DNA of 7,422 nucleotides from an uncultured Isosphaeraceae bacterium (GTDB taxonomy: Bacteria > Planctomycetota > Planctomycetia > Isosphaerales > Isosphaeraceae). The position numbers and the translations under genes were made by a program. Below the pieces are notes generated by a model. That model searched no databases. It was not told the origin of the DNA and saw nothing but the letters and a program-made list of their open reading frames with translations. Of the stretch, positions 5,311 through 7,422 are shown one piece after another. The stretch is taken from the NCBI GenBank assembly GCA_937907405.1, contig CALCIC010000908.1, forward strand, positions 1 through 7,422. The letters are read 5' to 3'. Numbering within the stretch: position 1 is the stretch's first letter; every line of letters starts with the position of its first letter.

Positions 5311-7332
5311 TCACTCCTTGACCGGCGACAGCCGGATCAGCAGGCCGCCGGCCGGGGCGAGGGGGGCGCGGAGGACGTCCCTGGACGACGCGTCCCTGGT
5401 CTCGTCGGCGAAGCGGTAAGGCGCCTTCAGGTCGTCGCGGTGGATCTCGGCCTTGAACCGGCCGGCTCCGAGGAAGGCGAGCGGGACTTCCAGGTCGCGG
5501 GCTTCCTCGCCTCCCATCGCGCCGACCCACCATTCGTCGTCGTGTCGGCGGGCCATGACGATCAGCTCGCCGACCTTGCCGACCAGGCATCGGGTGTCGT
5601 CCCAGGCGGTTGGGATCGACGCCAGGACCGGCAGCGCCGGGTTGCCGCGGTAGGCCGAGGGGTAGTCGGCCGCCATCGGCAGGTGGTTCTGGAACACGAC
5701 GTAGGACGCCAGCATGCGGCAAGGCGTGCCGATGACCAGGGGGGCGTCGTTGCGGGGGTGGAAGTCCTCCAGCGGCACGCCCCGGAGCGAGCCCTGGTGG
5801 AAGTCGAGCGGTCCGGCGAGCATCCGCGTGAACGGCACGGTCAACTCGTATGCGGGCGTGATCCCTTGTTCGTCCCATTTGTCGTATTCGAGGTTCATCA
5901 CCCCTTCGTGCGTGAACAGGTTCGGGTACGTACGCTCCAGGCCCGTCGGCGCCGCGACGCCGTGCAGCGTGACGGTCAGGTGGTTGGCGGCGGCGGTTTC
6001 GATCGCCCGCCGCAGGAACTTCACCATCTCCTGGTCGTCGCGGTCCATGAAGTCGAGCATCACCCCCTCGACGCCCCACGCGCGGTAGAGCGGGAAGGCC
6101 GTCTCCATGTGCGCCCTCGCCGCCTCCCAGTGCAGCCAGAGGCGGATCTTGACCCCCTTGGAGGCGGCGTACTTGATCACTTCGCGGAGGTCCAGGCCGT
6201 CGATCCCCTTGGTGACGCCGGCCCCCTCGTAGGGCACGATCGTACCGCCGTACCAGGCGATGTTGCCGACGCCGTCGAGCGAGTGGTACGGGATGCCGGC
6301 CTCGGCGCAGAAGTCGATGTAGTACTTGGCGGTCTCGGTGTTCAGCCCCATCGTGAACGGGACTTTCCCCGGCGCCTCGTAGAAGCCGTTCCACCAGGGG
6401 AACGTCGTCTTGCCCGGCTTGATCCAGGAGACGTCCGCCAGCGCGCGAGGGGCGTTGAGGTTGAGCATGAGGTCCGACTCGACGAGCCGTTCCACCTTGT
6501 CGGCGATCATCACCACCCGCCAGGGGGACCTGTGCGGCAGTCGGGCCCGAACCGCGACGTTCGGCTCGCCGGGTCGGGGCGACAGCCGAGAAACCAGGAC
6601 GGCGCCCGCCCCCGCCCCCGCCTCAACGTCGCGCGCCAGATACATCCCCGCGTAATCAGTCAGGTCGGCCTCGGCCAATGCGATCCAGCCGGTCCCGGGC
6701 AGCTCGACGAGCATCGGCAGGCCGAGCAGCCACGCGCCGGGGATCTCGGTCACGGCCTTGTGCTGATACCGCCCCTCATGCGACGTCGTGAAGCCCTCCA
6801 GCGGCAGCATGACGGCGCGGGCGTCGGCGGGCAGGCGGAACCGCGTCCGGTCGCCGGCGACCGCCAGCTCCTTCCAACCCTCCTGGGCGGGGAACCGATA
6901 CCGCAAGGCCGCGCCGTCGTCGTAGGCCCGAATCACGACCTCCCACCGCCGAGCCGGAGTGGACCGCTCGCGGAAGGCGACGACCGCCTCCGCGCAACGG
7001 TTGACGACCAGGCTCCGCTTGCCGGGGAACTGGGTGTACGTCTCGTCGATGGTCCGGGTCTTGACGCTCTCGATCTCCGAGTCGTCGCCCAGGTCCGGGC
7101 CGTCGACCAGGTCGACCCCCAGCCTCGACCGCGAGACGATGGGACGCCCCTGAAACGAGACCTCGAAAGCAGGCCGGCCCCCCTTGCCGTCGCCGCCTGC
7201 AAGCGTGATCTCGATCTGGACCCGCCCGTCGGGCGACGTCGCCCTGGCGGCGACCGGCCCCGTTTGGCCGAAGGCGGCCGTCGTGATCCCGAACGCGCAG
7301 AAACACAGGAACGCCGAAACCCGAGGCCGCAT
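5311..7332 (-). CDS. Secreted glycoside hydrolase family 97 (probable retaining, alpha-galactosidase-type)
   Basis: The 673-residue product starts with a type I signal peptide (MRPRVSAFLCFCAFGITTAAFG, likely cut before Gln23), so it acts in the periplasm or outside. An N-terminal beta-rich domain (about 25-295, with SPDGRVQIEI and YDDGAALRYRF) is followed by a (beta/alpha)8 barrel from about 300 (FPWWNGFYE) to 580, then a C-terminal beta domain. This is the GH97 order, and the length fits the family. In the barrel, GVMLDFMDRDDQ (423-434) supplies Asp427, and THEGVMNLEYDKW (474-486) supplies Glu476 and Glu482. The Asp427-Glu482 spacing (55) equals the nucleophile Asp415 to acid/base Glu470 spacing I recall for the retaining GH97 alpha-galactosidase of Bacteroides thetaiotaomicron. 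Inverting SusB-type members lack that Asp. Retaining chemistry on an alpha-linked galactoside-like sugar is therefore inferred, not shown. No SusC/SusD-like genes, other glycosidases or sugar regulators are in the window. The start is fixed by AGGAG 7 nt upstream. Confidence 0.94.
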   Translation of the reverse strand: MRPRVSAFLCFCAFGITTAAFGQTGPVAARATSPDGRVQIEITLAGGDGKGGRPAFEVSFQGRPIVSRSRLGVDLVDGPDLGDDSEIESVKTRTIDETYTQFPGKRSLVVNRCAEAVVAFRERSTPARRWEVVIRAYDDGAALRYRFPAQEGWKELAVAGDRTRFRLPADARAVMLPLEGFTTSHEGRYQHKAVTEIPGAWLLGLPMLVELPGTGWIALAEADLTDYAGMYLARDVEAGAGAGAVLVSRLSPRPGEPNVAVRARLPHRSPWRVVMIADKVERLVESDLMLNLNAPRALADVSWIKPGKTTFPWWNGFYEAPGKVPFTMGLNTETAKYYIDFCAEAGIPYHSLDGVGNIAWYGGTIVPYEGAGVTKGIDGLDLREVIKYAASKGVKIRLWLHWEAARAHMETAFPLYRAWGVEGVMLDFMDRDDQEMVKFLRRAIETAAANHLTVTLHGVAAPTGLERTYPNLFTHEGVMNLEYDKWDEQGITPAYELTVPFTRMLAGPLDFHQGSLRGVPLEDFHPRNDAPLVIGTPCRMLASYVVFQNHLPMAADYPSAYRGNPALPVLASIPTAWDDTRCLVGKVGELIVMARRHDDEWWVGAMGGEEARDLEVPLAFLGAGRFKAEIHRDDLKAPYRFADETRDASSRDVLRAPLAPAGGLLIRLSPVKE

Positions 7333-7422
7333 GCCCGATCTCCTCGTGGCGCCAAACGTGAAGAATGAGGTTCATCCGGCTGAAGCGCGCGCCGACGGGC
7401 GATGCATTTATGGATCGTTATC
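7333..7422 (-). promoter_or_regulatory. Upstream region and Shine-Dalgarno of the GH97 gene
   Basis: On the minus strand GAGGAGAT (bases 7338-7345) lies 5 nt before the ATG at 7332, with the AGGAG core (7340-7344) 7 nt from it; this is a strong ribosome site. Further upstream, 7400-7422 is much AT-richer than the rest of the window (GATAACGATCCATAAATGCA on the minus strand) and is the most likely place for the promoter. The window ends there, so I do not assign -35/-10 boxes. Confidence 0.55.

Noticed and set aside
3791..6394. Very long open frame on the minus strand (867 codons)
   Set aside because: It lies antisense to the PiT gene and out of frame with GH97, and encodes Arg/Gly/Asp-rich low-complexity sequence with no domain. 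The real genes in these positions have clear family motifs, so it is a high-GC shadow.
4234..7368. Very long open frame on the plus strand (over 1000 codons)
   Set aside because: It overlaps the PiT gene in another frame and runs antisense to GH97; its composition is Arg/Pro/Gly/Val-rich and nothing is recognisable.

Overview
The window looks like chromosomal DNA from a high-GC planctomycete. The best guess is the Isosphaeraceae group (Singulisphaera, Paludisphaera and relatives), inferred from three things: a Tat-exported DUF1501 protein, a secreted GH97 glycosidase outside an obvious sugar-utilisation cluster, and G/C-rich hairpin repeats between genes. The genus assignment is inference. 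Six real genes are supported; other long open frames are high-GC shadows of them.

Layout. On the minus strand, 1-780 is the N-terminal part of a DUF1501 protein that runs off the left edge. A 215-bp divergent spacer follows. On the plus strand come riboflavin synthase (996-1589, GTG start) and, 31 bp later, the 16S rRNA dimethyladenosine transferase RsmA/KsgA (1621-2541). A 502-bp non-coding stretch (2542-3043) holds a nested set of inverted and direct repeats. Next come a secreted 22-residue-type leucine-rich-repeat protein (3044-3886) and, 3 bp later, a PiT-family phosphate transporter (3890-5287). The two are spaced for translational coupling. On the minus strand, convergent with the transporter, is a secreted GH97 glycoside hydrolase (5311-7332). 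Its 90-bp upstream region ends the window.

How the genes relate. Riboflavin synthase and RsmA are housekeeping enzymes that are probably co-transcribed. The LRR protein and phosphate transporter look like a two-gene operon, but no DUF47/PhoU-like accessory gene is present. The GH97 enzyme carries an Asp and a Glu placed as in the retaining (alpha-galactosidase-type) branch of the family. The DUF1501 and GH97 genes have their own divergent or convergent arrangement and show no direct functional link to the others.

I do not see a defence system, CRISPR array, tRNA, rRNA or obvious new multi-gene system. The least explained feature is the composite repeat at 2555-2905. It has about 44-bp near-identical inverted termini, an internal 26-bp direct repeat and a central 20-bp palindrome, and could be a MITE-like or REP-like element.
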